Of a stretch of 64,000 bases of DNA, positions 16,920-26,454 are shown in pieces. The DNA comes from Alteromonas ponticola (GTDB lineage Bacteria; Pseudomonadota; Gammaproteobacteria; Enterobacterales; Alteromonadaceae). The position numbers were made by a program, and so were the translations under genes. The stretch is from the NCBI RefSeq assembly GCF_012911815.1, contig NZ_JAATNW010000001.1, forward strand, positions 124,001-188,000, read 5' to 3'. How positions within the stretch are numbered: the stretch's first letter is position 1; the number at the start of each line of letters is the position of its first letter. Below the pieces are notes generated by a model. It ran no database searches and was not told the DNA's origin. It saw nothing but the letters and a program-made list of their open reading frames with translations.

Positions 16920-18406
16920 TAAATAACCTCACCTTCTTCATTTACCAGTTCAGTCAATTTGGGCTCTTTTACAAAAAACACGGCAACGGCACCGCAAATC
17001 ATTGACACGCCGGCAACCAAGATAATGTACTTGGCGTCGTTATCAAACACGGAACTTAGAACCCATCCAGCAACTAAACCCGATACAATCTGTGGCAAAG
17101 CAACGGTGAAGTTAAATATGCCCATATAAACCCCAGTCTTATTGGGCGGCAACGCGCCAGCCAGCATTGCATATGGCATCGCCAGAATCGCAGCCCAGGC
17201 AATACCAATACCTATCATGGGTAACAATAAATCCACCGCTCCGGCAGGCACGGTAACCTGAGTAATTAACAAATTCACATCAACCGGGGTAAAATCCTGG
17301 AACGCCAGAAAGCTTACGTAACTTATGCCGCCAAGCAGCAACGAAGCCGAGTAAATAAATTTACGCCCGAATGTATCAGCAAGCTTGGCTAAAAACACCG
17401 AGAAAACCGCGGCAAAAACCGAGTAAGCAGCAAATAAAATACCCACCCAATCGCCAGCAGCACCTTTTGCTGCAATAACTGCGTCGGGCACAATACCCGC
17501 TTGGGCAATATAATCCGGATCGAACCATTGCTTATCTATGCCCCAGATATGCTGCGTGATCGCTGGCATGGTATAGACCCACATTATAAATAATGCAAAC
17601 CACGAGAAGAACTGAACGATTGCCAGCTGTTTCATGGTAGTGGGCATATTGATCACTAATGAAAAAAATTGCTTCAACCTCTCTAATAAAGGGGCTTTAT
17701 GTGCAGCTTCTTCTTCAGCAAGTTTGGGGTCGACACCTTTGTATTTGTAGTATTCAGATGGTGAGTATTCTTTAGTGCGGATCACTGTCCACAACACAGA
17801 ACCAAGTAAAATTGTCGCGCCCAGATAAAACGCCCAAACTACCGAAGGAGCAACCTCTCCTGCACTGGCGGTGTTTGATAGCCCCACAACATTGGTAAGT
17901 ACAAAAGGCAAGATCGAGCCAATCACCGCACCAATGTTGATAAGCAGCGACTGCACTGAATAACCGATATTACGTTGCTCAGGGGGCACCATATCCGACA
18001 CAAGTGAACGAAACGGTTGGAAACATACATTGAATGAGGCATCCATCAGGGCCAGCATCAGCGCACCAAAAATCATCGGTGCCATCAACGCAACAAACAA
18101 CGGTGCATTTGGCATTAAAAACATCCCGACCGCTGCCAGTATTGCCCCGCCAAGAATGAAAGGCCGCCGCCTGCCCAGCCTATTCCAGGTTCTGTCAGAC
18201 GCCGCGCCAACGATAGGCTGCACCAGTAACCCCATGACGGGAGCGACTAACCAGAAAAGTGACAGCGAGTGTAAGTCAGCGCCCAGATCAGAAAGAATTC
18301 GACTGACATTCGCGTTTTGTAACGCAAAACCGAACTGGACGCCTAAAAAACCAAAGCTGACATTCCATATTTGCCAGAAGCTTAATTTGGGCTGATTTGA
18401 TTGCAT
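16919..18406 (-). CDS. MFS sugar permease (MalT-like)
   Basis: Major-facilitator permease of 495 aa with about twelve membrane spans, of the kind annotated as maltose transporter MalT in Alteromonadales, Xanthomonas and Caulobacter and related to SLC45/GPH sugar:proton symporters. Signs are the N-terminal SFWQIWNVSFGFLGVQFGF, the cytoplasmic loop GRRRPFILGG and a long central loop (about 225-250) with a charged KLAEEEAAHK. It would import maltose or short maltodextrins, or glucose, across the inner membrane. It overlaps the downstream GH13 gene by 1 nt and follows the second GH13 gene by 38 nt in one operon. No mal ABC transporter is present in this window. Confidence 0.85.
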   Translation of the reverse strand: MQSNQPKLSFWQIWNVSFGFLGVQFGFALQNANVSRILSDLGADLHSLSLFWLVAPVMGLLVQPIVGAASDRTWNRLGRRRPFILGGAILAAVGMFLMPNAPLFVALMAPMIFGALMLALMDASFNVCFQPFRSLVSDMVPPEQRNIGYSVQSLLINIGAVIGSILPFVLTNVVGLSNTASAGEVAPSVVWAFYLGATILLGSVLWTVIRTKEYSPSEYYKYKGVDPKLAEEEAAHKAPLLERLKQFFSLVINMPTTMKQLAIVQFFSWFALFIMWVYTMPAITQHIWGIDKQWFDPDYIAQAGIVPDAVIAAKGAAGDWVGILFAAYSVFAAVFSVFLAKLADTFGRKFIYSASLLLGGISYVSFLAFQDFTPVDVNLLITQVTVPAGAVDLLLPMIGIGIAWAAILAMPYAMLAGALPPNKTGVYMGIFNFTVALPQIVSGLVAGWVLSSVFDNDAKYIILVAGVSMICGAVAVFFVKEPKLTELVNEEGEVI

Positions 18407-18444
18407 AATTTACTCGTGATTATTGTTATTTTAAAAATACAGAA

Positions 18445-20286
18445 CTACTGCAACAACCATACTGTGGCACTGCTTGCCGGTACAGTTATATTTTTATCTA
18501 AGTTAATGGTGTTGTCATTAACCAGCTCAGTAGCGCGTGAAAAGCCGTTAAGCATTGACTCAAATCGATCCAGTGCAAGCGCTTTGGAGGTTTCGTTTTT
18601 ACTGATTATTACCATCAGCGCCTTATCTGGTGACGACTTGTTATGACGGAAATACACATAGACACCTTCGTGTGGACCATAATGGGTCAGCTCACCTGAG
18701 AAAAGATCCGGGTGAGCTTTGCGCAGCGCTAATAGTTGCTTAATTTTGCTATGCGCATCGCGCTGAGCCGCGGTCAATCCAGTTTGTGTAAATGCATTAA
18801 TCTCATCACCCTGCCAGCCACCAGGAAAGTCGCTGCGAATGATACCGTGATCGTCGGTACCTGCATTGTCCATTAATATTTCAGTACCGTAGAACACCTG
18901 AGGTATGCCACGGGTAGTCAGAATGAAGGTCATCGCCATATCCCACAGCGTTATATCTTCGTCCAACTGAGTAAAAATACGACTCATATCATGGTTATCA
19001 GCAAACACCACTAAGTTGCCAGGGTCGCCATACACAAAATCACTGGCTAACACTTCATATAATTCACGCAGTCCCGTCGCCCAGGTTTCATCGCTGGCTA
19101 GCGCACTGACCAATTTAGATTGTAAGGGAAAATCCATCACGCTGGGTAACGCACTTACATAGTTGTCCCGACGTGACGTTCCCTGCTGCCAATAAGAGGT
19201 TATCAGCGGATTAACCGACCACTCTTCACCCACGATATTTAAATTAGGGTACTCTGTCATCAGGCGCGTGGTCCATTCACTTAAAAAAGCCTTATCAGAA
19301 TACGAATAGGTGTCGACGCGTATACCGCTCAGATTTGCGCTCTCAACCCACCAAATTGAATTTTGAATTAAATACTGAGCGAGATAGGGGTTTCGCTGAT
19401 TTAAATCTGGCATGGTTGGAACAAACCAGCCGTCGCTAAAGGCGGCTTTATCTTCATGCGCTGCGTGGGGGTCATGCAATACTTCGCGACGATGAGATGT
19501 AGGTGAAAACGATTCGTTGTTAATCCAGTCTGCACTGGGCTTGTCATCCATCCACGGGTGTTCACTACCAATATGATTAAGAACCACATCAATAATAACG
19601 CCAATTCCCTGTTCTGCTGCTGTGTCGGAAAGCTCACGGTAGAGGGAATTTGAACCGTATCTCGGATCAATGTTGTAAAAATCGGTAGTGGAATAGCCAT
19701 GGTAAGAATATTGCTCCATGGCATTTTCCAGCATGGGCATGGTCCAGATTTGAGTGAAACCTAAATCGGCAATGTAATCAAGATGATTGATCATGCCTTG
19801 AATATCGCCGCCATGACGACCGCCTTTATAATTACGATTGAGTTTGTCAGCGTAACCTTCAACCGTGTCATTTTGCGTATCACCATTGGCGAACCGATCC
19901 GGGGTAATTAAATAAATGCTGTCTGTCGCATCGAAGCCCCGACGTTGAGCGGCGTTTTCTTCGCGCATTTTTAATTCGTAGGTCAATTCCTCTACCAGTT
20001 GACCGTCTTTATAAAAACGGATGGGAAACTTACCTGGCTTGGCCCCATTGATTTGCAGGTCGATAAACAGATAATTTTCGCTATCCAGTGAATTGACCGC
20101 CTTTACACTGACTCCTGGATAATCAATTTTAATCTTTGCCCCAGCGATATTGTCTTCGGCTACCATTAGCTGCAACGAGTTATTTTTCATACCCGCCCAC
20201 CAGTTTGGTGGTGATACCTCAGCGGCATAGCAGTTAAAAGTTAGTAAACTTAAACTTGAGAATACGGACAACAATTTTTTATTCAT
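18445..20286 (-). CDS. GH13 neopullulanase/cyclomaltodextrinase-like enzyme
   Basis: Secreted GH13 enzyme (613 aa) of the neopullulanase/cyclomaltodextrinase group. A Sec signal peptide (1-21, ending CYAAE) is followed by a separate N-terminal beta domain (about 22-105) typical of this group. The catalytic barrel then begins IYLITPDRFANGD (124-136). Catalytic residues are D325 in GIRVDTYSY, E354 in VGEEW and D433 in ADNHDMSR; region I is DVVLNHIG. Likely periplasmic, where it would open cyclodextrins or debranch maltodextrins coming through the outer-membrane receptor. It overlaps the GH97 gene by 8 nt, indicating translational coupling. SusA of Bacteroides is a functional analogue. Confidence 0.88.
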   Translation of the reverse strand: MNKKLLSVFSSLSLLTFNCYAAEVSPPNWWAGMKNNSLQLMVAEDNIAGAKIKIDYPGVSVKAVNSLDSENYLFIDLQINGAKPGKFPIRFYKDGQLVEELTYELKMREENAAQRRGFDATDSIYLITPDRFANGDTQNDTVEGYADKLNRNYKGGRHGGDIQGMINHLDYIADLGFTQIWTMPMLENAMEQYSYHGYSTTDFYNIDPRYGSNSLYRELSDTAAEQGIGVIIDVVLNHIGSEHPWMDDKPSADWINNESFSPTSHRREVLHDPHAAHEDKAAFSDGWFVPTMPDLNQRNPYLAQYLIQNSIWWVESANLSGIRVDTYSYSDKAFLSEWTTRLMTEYPNLNIVGEEWSVNPLITSYWQQGTSRRDNYVSALPSVMDFPLQSKLVSALASDETWATGLRELYEVLASDFVYGDPGNLVVFADNHDMSRIFTQLDEDITLWDMAMTFILTTRGIPQVFYGTEILMDNAGTDDHGIIRSDFPGGWQGDEINAFTQTGLTAAQRDAHSKIKQLLALRKAHPDLFSGELTHYGPHEGVYVYFRHNKSSPDKALMVIISKNETSKALALDRFESMLNGFSRATELVNDNTINLDKNITVPASSATVWLLQ

Positions 20287-22327
20287 TTACAGGCTCCAAT
20301 TTGATTGCCACACCACCGCTGCTGGCAAGCCACTGTGTTAATTTCGTTGTATGGGTAACACGCTGGTTAATCACATCTAATGCATAAGGGTTGGTTTTCC
20401 AGTTAGCGTCTTTTCCGTCCTGATAGATAGTCGCATTATACGCTTTGTTTGCTGGTAGAAAGGAAAAATCCAGCGTCACGCTGCGCGCATCATCGTTGGT
20501 CAATGCACCAACAAACCAGTTTTCAGAATCCCGTTGTTGGCGCGCCATCACGATGTACTCGCCTACCATGCCATCAAGCGCAATACTTTGTTCCCAGTCG
20601 GTCGCTACCATTTTGATAAATGACAATGGGTCAGGGCGTTTTTCGTAGTGTTCAGGTAAATCTGCAGCCATATGGATAGGACTATACAACACAACATATA
20701 ACGCCAGTTGTTTGGCCAGGGTCGTGCGCACACGATTCTCTGCATCTAAGCCGTTGTAGGCCAAATTGACAATACCCGGAGTAAAGTCCATGGGCCCGGC
20801 TAACATTCGGGTGAAAGGCAAAATAGCGGTATGTTCAGGAAAATTAGGCGGTGATCCCCAGGCATTGAACTCCTGACCTCTGGCCCCTTCCCGCGTTAGC
20901 CAATTGGGATAGGTTCTGCGTAACCCGGTATCTTTGATGGGTTCGTGGGTATTAATACTGAGCTTGTGTTTTGCTGCAAGTTTTATGCTTTTTAAATAGT
21001 GATTCACCATCGGCTGACTATCATGCCACTGATAAGCCGTTTTGCCATCCTGTTCCCATTTAGTATTACCACCGTCAGCCACATAGCCTGTTTTTATCTG
21101 AGTAACACCGTGCTTGGCATACAGTGCGTAGGCGTCATCCATTTGCTTTTCATAGTTTGTTATACTTCCCGAAGTTTCATGATGACCAATCAGCTTAACC
21201 CCTTTTTTCGCGCCGTAGTCGGTGACCGCTTTTAAGTCGAAGTCGGGATAACTCTGGGTGAAACTGAATACATCACCATTATTGAACCATTCGCCATCCC
21301 AGCCTTCGTTCCAACCTTCTACTAACACGCCGTCAAAGCCATGTTTAGCGGCGAAATCCATGTATTCTTTTGTGCGTTCGGTTGTGGCACCGTGAACTCC
21401 ATCCGTGCCCCATGAATGCACGCCTAAATGCATACCCCACCAGATACCAACATATTTACCAGGCTTAACCCAACTCACGTCTCCAAGCTTATTTGGCTCG
21501 TTTAAATTTAGTATCAGATGAGAATTTACCAGATCAGTAGGCTTTTCGCCGATTTGAAGCGTGCGCCAGGACGAGGCAAAATCGTGTTCTGCCCTGACTT
21601 TTACACCATCCGCACGTGCTACCAGCATGGATTTAAGTACACCCGGCCGGCGCTGCTCAAGATACATGGCAGCAAAGTCAACCAATGCCGCTTCGTGTAT
21701 TGCCACATAGGCATGGTCAGAAAGTTTAAGGGTCAGTGGCGTATGTACCCGTTGGATTTCGTTAAACCCAGTCTGTGAATATTGATATTCATAGCGATTC
21801 CAACCTTGAGCAGGGATCCACCATGCCTGAGCCTGTTGCCAGTCAGCAAAGTGAAATTCGGTTAAATCATCGATGATGGAAATGGACCCCGCGTCTTTTT
21901 CACCCTGCCCTTCGTAGCGAAAGCCAATGCCGTCATCAAACACGCGGACTCTCAGATTGACCGCTGAGTCTGCAAATTTAACCAGCATTTCATTGTAGTG
22001 CTCGCGAACATGGCGTGTTTCACCCCAGGGTTGCTGCCATGTTTCATCAAATGTCTTGCGCTCAACCCCGGCAATGTTGAGCTGACCATCAAAATCGGAA
22101 GCGTTCGCGAACCTCAAGCCCAGACGAGAGTTCTGAATGAGTGGCTTATCGTTAAATGTAACTGAATAAAGCAAACTGTCTGGTTTAGGTTGCAGCGTAA
22201 ACACAATGTCAGCATCGGGAGAACTCAGGGTTATGGCATTGGTTTGCTGACTCAACGCGGGTGATGCAAATAGCAGATGTAAGGTAAAGGCCGCGAAGAA
22301 TCGTAATACTACAGGGGTGTGCTTCAT
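20279..22327 (-). CDS. GH97 inverting alpha-glucosidase (SusB-like)
   Basis: Family 97 alpha-glucosidase (682 aa), related to SusB of Bacteroides, which releases glucose from the non-reducing ends of maltooligosaccharides. A signal peptide ends near ASPALSQ (residue 27). After a beta-sandwich domain comes the barrel (KYVGIWWGMH onward, 291). Carboxylates in NYEKQ (E393), THEP (E462), LTREG (E480) and GQEF (E486) have exactly the spacing of SusB E439, E508, E526 and E532. These are the two general bases, a calcium ligand and the acid, which supports an inverting glucosidase rather than a retaining galactosidase. First gene of its operon, with a LacI-type operator 77 nt upstream. Confidence 0.9.
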   Translation of the reverse strand: MKHTPVVLRFFAAFTLHLLFASPALSQQTNAITLSSPDADIVFTLQPKPDSLLYSVTFNDKPLIQNSRLGLRFANASDFDGQLNIAGVERKTFDETWQQPWGETRHVREHYNEMLVKFADSAVNLRVRVFDDGIGFRYEGQGEKDAGSISIIDDLTEFHFADWQQAQAWWIPAQGWNRYEYQYSQTGFNEIQRVHTPLTLKLSDHAYVAIHEAALVDFAAMYLEQRRPGVLKSMLVARADGVKVRAEHDFASSWRTLQIGEKPTDLVNSHLILNLNEPNKLGDVSWVKPGKYVGIWWGMHLGVHSWGTDGVHGATTERTKEYMDFAAKHGFDGVLVEGWNEGWDGEWFNNGDVFSFTQSYPDFDLKAVTDYGAKKGVKLIGHHETSGSITNYEKQMDDAYALYAKHGVTQIKTGYVADGGNTKWEQDGKTAYQWHDSQPMVNHYLKSIKLAAKHKLSINTHEPIKDTGLRRTYPNWLTREGARGQEFNAWGSPPNFPEHTAILPFTRMLAGPMDFTPGIVNLAYNGLDAENRVRTTLAKQLALYVVLYSPIHMAADLPEHYEKRPDPLSFIKMVATDWEQSIALDGMVGEYIVMARQQRDSENWFVGALTNDDARSVTLDFSFLPANKAYNATIYQDGKDANWKTNPYALDVINQRVTHTTKLTQWLASSGGVAIKLEPVNE

Positions 22328-22368
22328 TATCTGAACTCTGTTGTTAACAAACCGTTAAGAAGTAATGA

Positions 22369-22417
22369 ATAGTACCGTTTAGAGATGTTGTAAACCAACC
22401 ACTTGCATACGTATTCA
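22369..22417 (-). promoter_or_regulatory. Operator-promoter unit of the GH97 operon
   Basis: Read on the minus strand: palindrome TGAATACGTATGCA (22417-22404), 29 nt, then -10 hexamer TACTAT (22374-22369). A poor -35 (TTGGTT) starts 5 nt after the palindrome with an 18-nt spacer. The same geometry occurs at 36818 and 42870. It also separates this operon from fetB, which ends at 22441. Confidence 0.65.
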
Positions 22418-22440
22418 GATCCCGTGAGGATGCGAAAGCT

Positions 22441-23148
22441 TTAGCGGCTGTCTTTTGACGCCAGCCAAAGCAGCATAATTGATGCTGCTATTCCGGTTGA
22501 CCCTAGCAACATCGCCATGATCATAATTTGATAACGTACTGCAATCATTGGCTCAATACCGGATAAAATTTGTCCTGTCATCATCCCTGGTAACGCGACC
22601 AGCCCGACAGCAAATAAACCATTAATCTGGGGGATCATACTGGCCTTCAACGCACGGCGTTTAGCAACATGTTGATTAGAGCCAGTCCGTCGTTCAGCAA
22701 AATACCGTTCCGCACTCAGACTTATCACATTCATGCTATTGGCCAGATACATACCCGCCAAAGGAATAATAAAACTGGGTTTAAACCAGGGTGAAACAGA
22801 CAGTACTCCAATCATTGTGATAGCCAGACAAATACCAACACCACTAATTAGCGCGATGACCGCTCCAAGCCAGCTCTGCGGAGAAAACTCGGGTAGTTTT
22901 TTTAATGGTCGTATTGCGATCCACGCGGCAATTGCAAGCATCATCAGGATGACCGCGACACTGATGTGTGCCGCAGGATTTTTGAACAGCCAGATAAGCG
23001 CAAACCCTACCAAGGCGAGTTGAATCACCATACGCAAACAGGCATACAACATTTCCAGTAGATCTTCAGCGCACCAGAATGCATAAATAGCAGCCACAAT
23101 TGCAACCGGGACCAAGCACCACAATAATGACCACCAACTGATGAACAT
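22441..23148 (-). CDS. FetB-family (UPF0014) membrane permease
   Basis: Integral membrane protein (235 aa, about seven hydrophobic segments) of the UPF0014/FetB family; in E. coli FetB is the membrane part of the FetAB ABC exporter linked to iron and peroxide tolerance. Family marks are PLAGMYLANSMNVISLSAER (residues 129-148, the most conserved stretch) and LVALPGMMTGQILSG. The usual ATPase partner FetA is not adjacent on either side. The gene begins 14 nt after the GH31 stop and is the last gene of an amylase-esterase-GH31 operon, an odd place for an iron exporter. Family call is firm; the transported substrate here is unknown. Confidence 0.82.
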   Translation of the reverse strand: MFISWWSLLWCLVPVAIVAAIYAFWCAEDLLEMLYACLRMVIQLALVGFALIWLFKNPAAHISVAVILMMLAIAAWIAIRPLKKLPEFSPQSWLGAVIALISGVGICLAITMIGVLSVSPWFKPSFIIPLAGMYLANSMNVISLSAERYFAERRTGSNQHVAKRRALKASMIPQINGLFAVGLVALPGMMTGQILSGIEPMIAVRYQIMIMAMLLGSTGIAASIMLLWLASKDSR

Positions 23149-23162
23149 AAGAACCCTGAAGG

Positions 23163-25568
23163 TTAATAGTAAATGTTAAGCTTTCCTCGTTTAGCCGACA
23201 GCGACGTTGAAGGTAGCGTTAGCTGGCGTTTGTCAGCCTGCCATCGTATCCCTTGTTCATCAAAATCGGCTTGTTTAACCGTCTTGCCATCGTTCAGTTG
23301 AATTTTCGCTGGCATAGCGGAAAGCCCATGAACAATCCACGCAATCTTTCTTGAAACGGGTGCATCAGGATAACTTCCTTTGATGTCATAGACCAGTTCC
23401 ACGCTGCCATCGCTAGGTTGTGCATTAAACTTAATCGTCTGATAGCGCTTTTTCTCTATAGACTGGGGATCATTGCCGCCATCTTCATAATAGGTGTATT
23501 CAGATGCGGCATTATCCAACCAGTAATTTACCTGCAGAGAAGACCAATTGATATCAGTGCTGGTTTGTGCCGCTGATACCATTGGCACGAAAGAACCCGC
23601 TTTCACCAATACCGGAAAAGTGTCCGTTGTTATTGGGAATGCGATAACCTGCTCCCCTTCAAATACCTCGCCTGACCAAAAGCTGTACCAGTCACCTTGA
23701 GGAAGATCCACATGCCATTCCTTATGACCGGCCTCGGTCACCGGCGAGATTAAAAAAGCCTCTCCCCACAGATAACTCTCTTTATTGTTAAACCACTTTT
23801 GTTGTGGAAAATGATAGGACAACGGACGCATAAGCGGTTGACCTGTCAATGAATTTTCAAAGCTAAGGGTGTAATTGTACGGCATCATCTGATAACGCAA
23901 ATCAATCAGTCTTTTTGCCTTATCAATCACGTCCTGGCTATGCATGACGGGTTCGGGTGGAATATGTTCCTGCGCATGAGGCCGGAACACCGGTGAAAAT
24001 ACGCCAAACTGTAACCAGCGTAGATAAAGTTCCTTATCGAACGTTTCCCCGCCAGCAAAACCACCCAAATCGCTGTGAATGTAGCCTAACCCAAACATCC
24101 CCATTTGCAGCGCCAGCTCAACCTGAGGTTTAAATCCATCCCAGCTGCGACTGACATCTCCGGTCCAGGGCATCATGCCGTATCGCTGGCTTCCCAGGTA
24201 ACCGGCGCGCATCAGCACAAAGGGACGCTTGTCAGGTTGGGCTTGCAGAGTACGTTCGTATACCATCCTGGCCCACATATGGCCGTAAATATTGTGCACT
24301 TCATCTGCGGTGAAAACCTGCTTATCCCACTGGTGCAAGGTATCACCAGGGTGGACCTCGGGCTCACCTAGATCGCCCCACCAACCGGCAACGCCCTGTT
24401 CCATCAGTCTTGCATAGAATTGCCAGAACCACTCTTGTCCTGAACGGTCAAATACATCAATCAGGCCAGTGTGACCAAAATAAAAATCGAACATTTTAGG
24501 CTCACCTGCCACATTGGTGGCAAGGGCGTTTGACTCCACAGCATTAGCGTAGGTAGATGCGGTATCTAGTATGAACGGCTCAGTGATAACAACGGTTTTG
24601 ACATTTTTATCAGCAAAGTCTGAAATCATTTTTTCAGGCGTCGGAAACGCAGCGCGATCCCAATCCAAATTCCCCATGTGCCCTTTGATATCCTTACCAA
24701 ACCAATACAAGTCCAGCACCACCGCATCCAGAGGAATATCGTGTGTCACGAAGGCATCAACAATATCACGGGTTTCCTGTTCAGTTCGGTAACCAAAGCG
24801 AGAGGCAAAATTACCCAGCGCCCATCTTGGCGGTAATGGCTGTTTGCCCAGGGCTGCAATCAGGTGTTGCGACACATCGGCCAACGACTCCCCCAGACTA
24901 ACGATGTAGCGTAACCTGCCTGCTACGGCCTCGAATTGTAAAACATCCGATTCAGATTTACCGATATCTAAAAAGCCACTTGCGGTATTATCAAATGCGA
25001 TGGCGTAGTTATGATTTGATAACACGGCGGGCAGACTGTAGTACATCTGGTTTGACTCGGTACCATAACCATAGTGTGCACGATTGTACAAGGGCATGCG
25101 GTGTCCGCGGCGATCCATGCCCAATACACGCTGTCCACCGCCCATCAGCTTTTCTTCAGGTTGAAGTGCAAAGCGAATACCGCGTACGGTGCGCTGCGCA
25201 AACGCGCCAATCTCTTCCTGTGTGTGTAATTTTCCCTTGTACCAAAAGGCCAGCGAAAACGGTGCTTTATGAGCCACCACCTTCACATCGTTACTCACAA
25301 ATTCAATGGCATCGGCGCCATCGTTAACCGAAAAAGTTGAGGCGTCTTCACTGTTAACCAGCTCAAGTGCAGGCGGCACCGCCTGGTCATCCAGCTTATA
25401 ATTTACGGCAATGGTTTGCGGGTTGATTATTTCAATATTAACCTGTGTCTGGTTGCTTAAAACTATAGTGACGGCGCTTTCTTGCTGCGTAAATGAGGTA
25501 AAATCTGCTGCCAGTGTGGTACTGGAAATCAGCCACACTAAAGCTAATGTGATAAAACGTTTAATCAT
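23163..25568 (-). CDS. GH31 alpha-glucosidase or 4-alpha-glucosyltransferase
   Basis: Secreted family 31 glycosidase (801 aa) acting on alpha-glucosides. A signal peptide (1-21, ending TTLAAD) precedes the N-terminal beta domain, then the barrel with LDAVVLDLYWFG (280-291). The nucleophile is D399 in GWWGDLGEPE and the likely acid/base is D471 in WTGDVSRSW. A C-terminal beta domain covers roughly 600-801. The WGDLGEPE form resembles the oligosaccharide 4-alpha-glucosyltransferase Agd31B of Cellvibrio rather than common glucosidases, so transglycosylation is possible. It overlaps the esterase gene by 8 nt and precedes fetB by 14 nt in one operon. Confidence 0.87.
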   Translation of the reverse strand: MIKRFITLALVWLISSTTLAADFTSFTQQESAVTIVLSNQTQVNIEIINPQTIAVNYKLDDQAVPPALELVNSEDASTFSVNDGADAIEFVSNDVKVVAHKAPFSLAFWYKGKLHTQEEIGAFAQRTVRGIRFALQPEEKLMGGGQRVLGMDRRGHRMPLYNRAHYGYGTESNQMYYSLPAVLSNHNYAIAFDNTASGFLDIGKSESDVLQFEAVAGRLRYIVSLGESLADVSQHLIAALGKQPLPPRWALGNFASRFGYRTEQETRDIVDAFVTHDIPLDAVVLDLYWFGKDIKGHMGNLDWDRAAFPTPEKMISDFADKNVKTVVITEPFILDTASTYANAVESNALATNVAGEPKMFDFYFGHTGLIDVFDRSGQEWFWQFYARLMEQGVAGWWGDLGEPEVHPGDTLHQWDKQVFTADEVHNIYGHMWARMVYERTLQAQPDKRPFVLMRAGYLGSQRYGMMPWTGDVSRSWDGFKPQVELALQMGMFGLGYIHSDLGGFAGGETFDKELYLRWLQFGVFSPVFRPHAQEHIPPEPVMHSQDVIDKAKRLIDLRYQMMPYNYTLSFENSLTGQPLMRPLSYHFPQQKWFNNKESYLWGEAFLISPVTEAGHKEWHVDLPQGDWYSFWSGEVFEGEQVIAFPITTDTFPVLVKAGSFVPMVSAAQTSTDINWSSLQVNYWLDNAASEYTYYEDGGNDPQSIEKKRYQTIKFNAQPSDGSVELVYDIKGSYPDAPVSRKIAWIVHGLSAMPAKIQLNDGKTVKQADFDEQGIRWQADKRQLTLPSTSLSAKRGKLNIYY

Positions 25569-26454
25569 TATTCTGCCTTACGATTTCAAGCCATTTCACG
25601 GCAAACGCAAATTGCTCTTTCCAAAATGCTTCGTTATGTTTTCCGCCCAGCACCGTGGTCGCATACAGGTTTGTTTGCGGGTGCTGCTGCGCCAGATGCA
25701 AACTCACCATGGAATTCATGTCGTTTGACATTTGCTCCCCTTCTTCACTGCCGGCTATGAACAATAAGCGGTGAGTAGAAGGTATTGGGTGACTCTCAGC
25801 AAAACTAAACGCTTGTTGTGAAAACCAGAATGAAGGCGAAAAAATTGCTGCTTTTCCAAATACATCAGGGTATGCCACCAGCATATAGTGAGAAATTAAT
25901 CCACCCAGTGAGCTGCCCATCACGCTGGTATCAGAAACGCCACTTAAGGTGCGATACTGCGCATCTATTTCAGGCTTCACCTGATTGACGATAAATTCAG
26001 CATAGGCTTTTCCCACCACATCAGGATATTTTTCGTGATGCCAGGGGCTCAGTTCGTTGACACGCGCTTCGTTACCGTGATTAATTGCTACGACAATAGG
26101 CACTTGCCACCCTTTGTCGGCCAGTTGATTTAGAGATTCATCTACTTCCCATTCCCCCACATAACTGGTCGCGCTATCAAACACATTTTGTCCATCATGC
26201 ATGTAAAGAACCGGGTATCGGGTGTCTGACGTTGCATAACCAGGCGGCAGATAGATCCATACATCACGCACCTGGCCATCGGGAAACTCAAAGCTTTCTG
26301 AGTCTATCATCACGTTTTGACTGCGTGTGGTCGCTTTTTCCTTGGATGCCACCACCTCCGCCTGTGCTGCTGGTTCATCTTCTGTTTCGGAATACTGGCA
26401 GGCAGACAATAAAAGCCCAAACACACCAAGCAGGCATAGTTTATTCAACGACAT
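25561..26454 (-). CDS. Esterase-family alpha/beta hydrolase, lipoprotein
   Basis: Alpha/beta hydrolase of the esterase D/Fes-like group (297 aa). The lipobox LLSAC gives a lipid anchor on C19. After a linker (20-48) come WIYLPPGY (66-73), VLYMHDGQNVFD (82-93, oxyanion region) and the nucleophile elbow MGSSLGG with S182; a late histidine in GGKHNEAFW is the likely triad member. Such enzymes remove acyl groups or cleave ester-linked compounds. Here it is coupled to starch enzymes, overlapping the amylase gene by 14 nt and GH31 by 8 nt, which suggests removal of ester substituents from glucan or sugar, but that is inference only. Confidence 0.8.
   Translation of the reverse strand: MSLNKLCLLGVFGLLLSACQYSETEDEPAAQAEVVASKEKATTRSQNVMIDSESFEFPDGQVRDVWIYLPPGYATSDTRYPVLYMHDGQNVFDSATSYVGEWEVDESLNQLADKGWQVPIVVAINHGNEARVNELSPWHHEKYPDVVGKAYAEFIVNQVKPEIDAQYRTLSGVSDTSVMGSSLGGLISHYMLVAYPDVFGKAAIFSPSFWFSQQAFSFAESHPIPSTHRLLFIAGSEEGEQMSNDMNSMVSLHLAQQHPQTNLYATTVLGGKHNEAFWKEQFAFAVKWLEIVRQNND

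Noticed and set aside
25411..25728. 105-aa open frame crossing the GH31/esterase junction on the plus strand
   Set aside because: Antisense to two well supported genes and without recognisable protein features.
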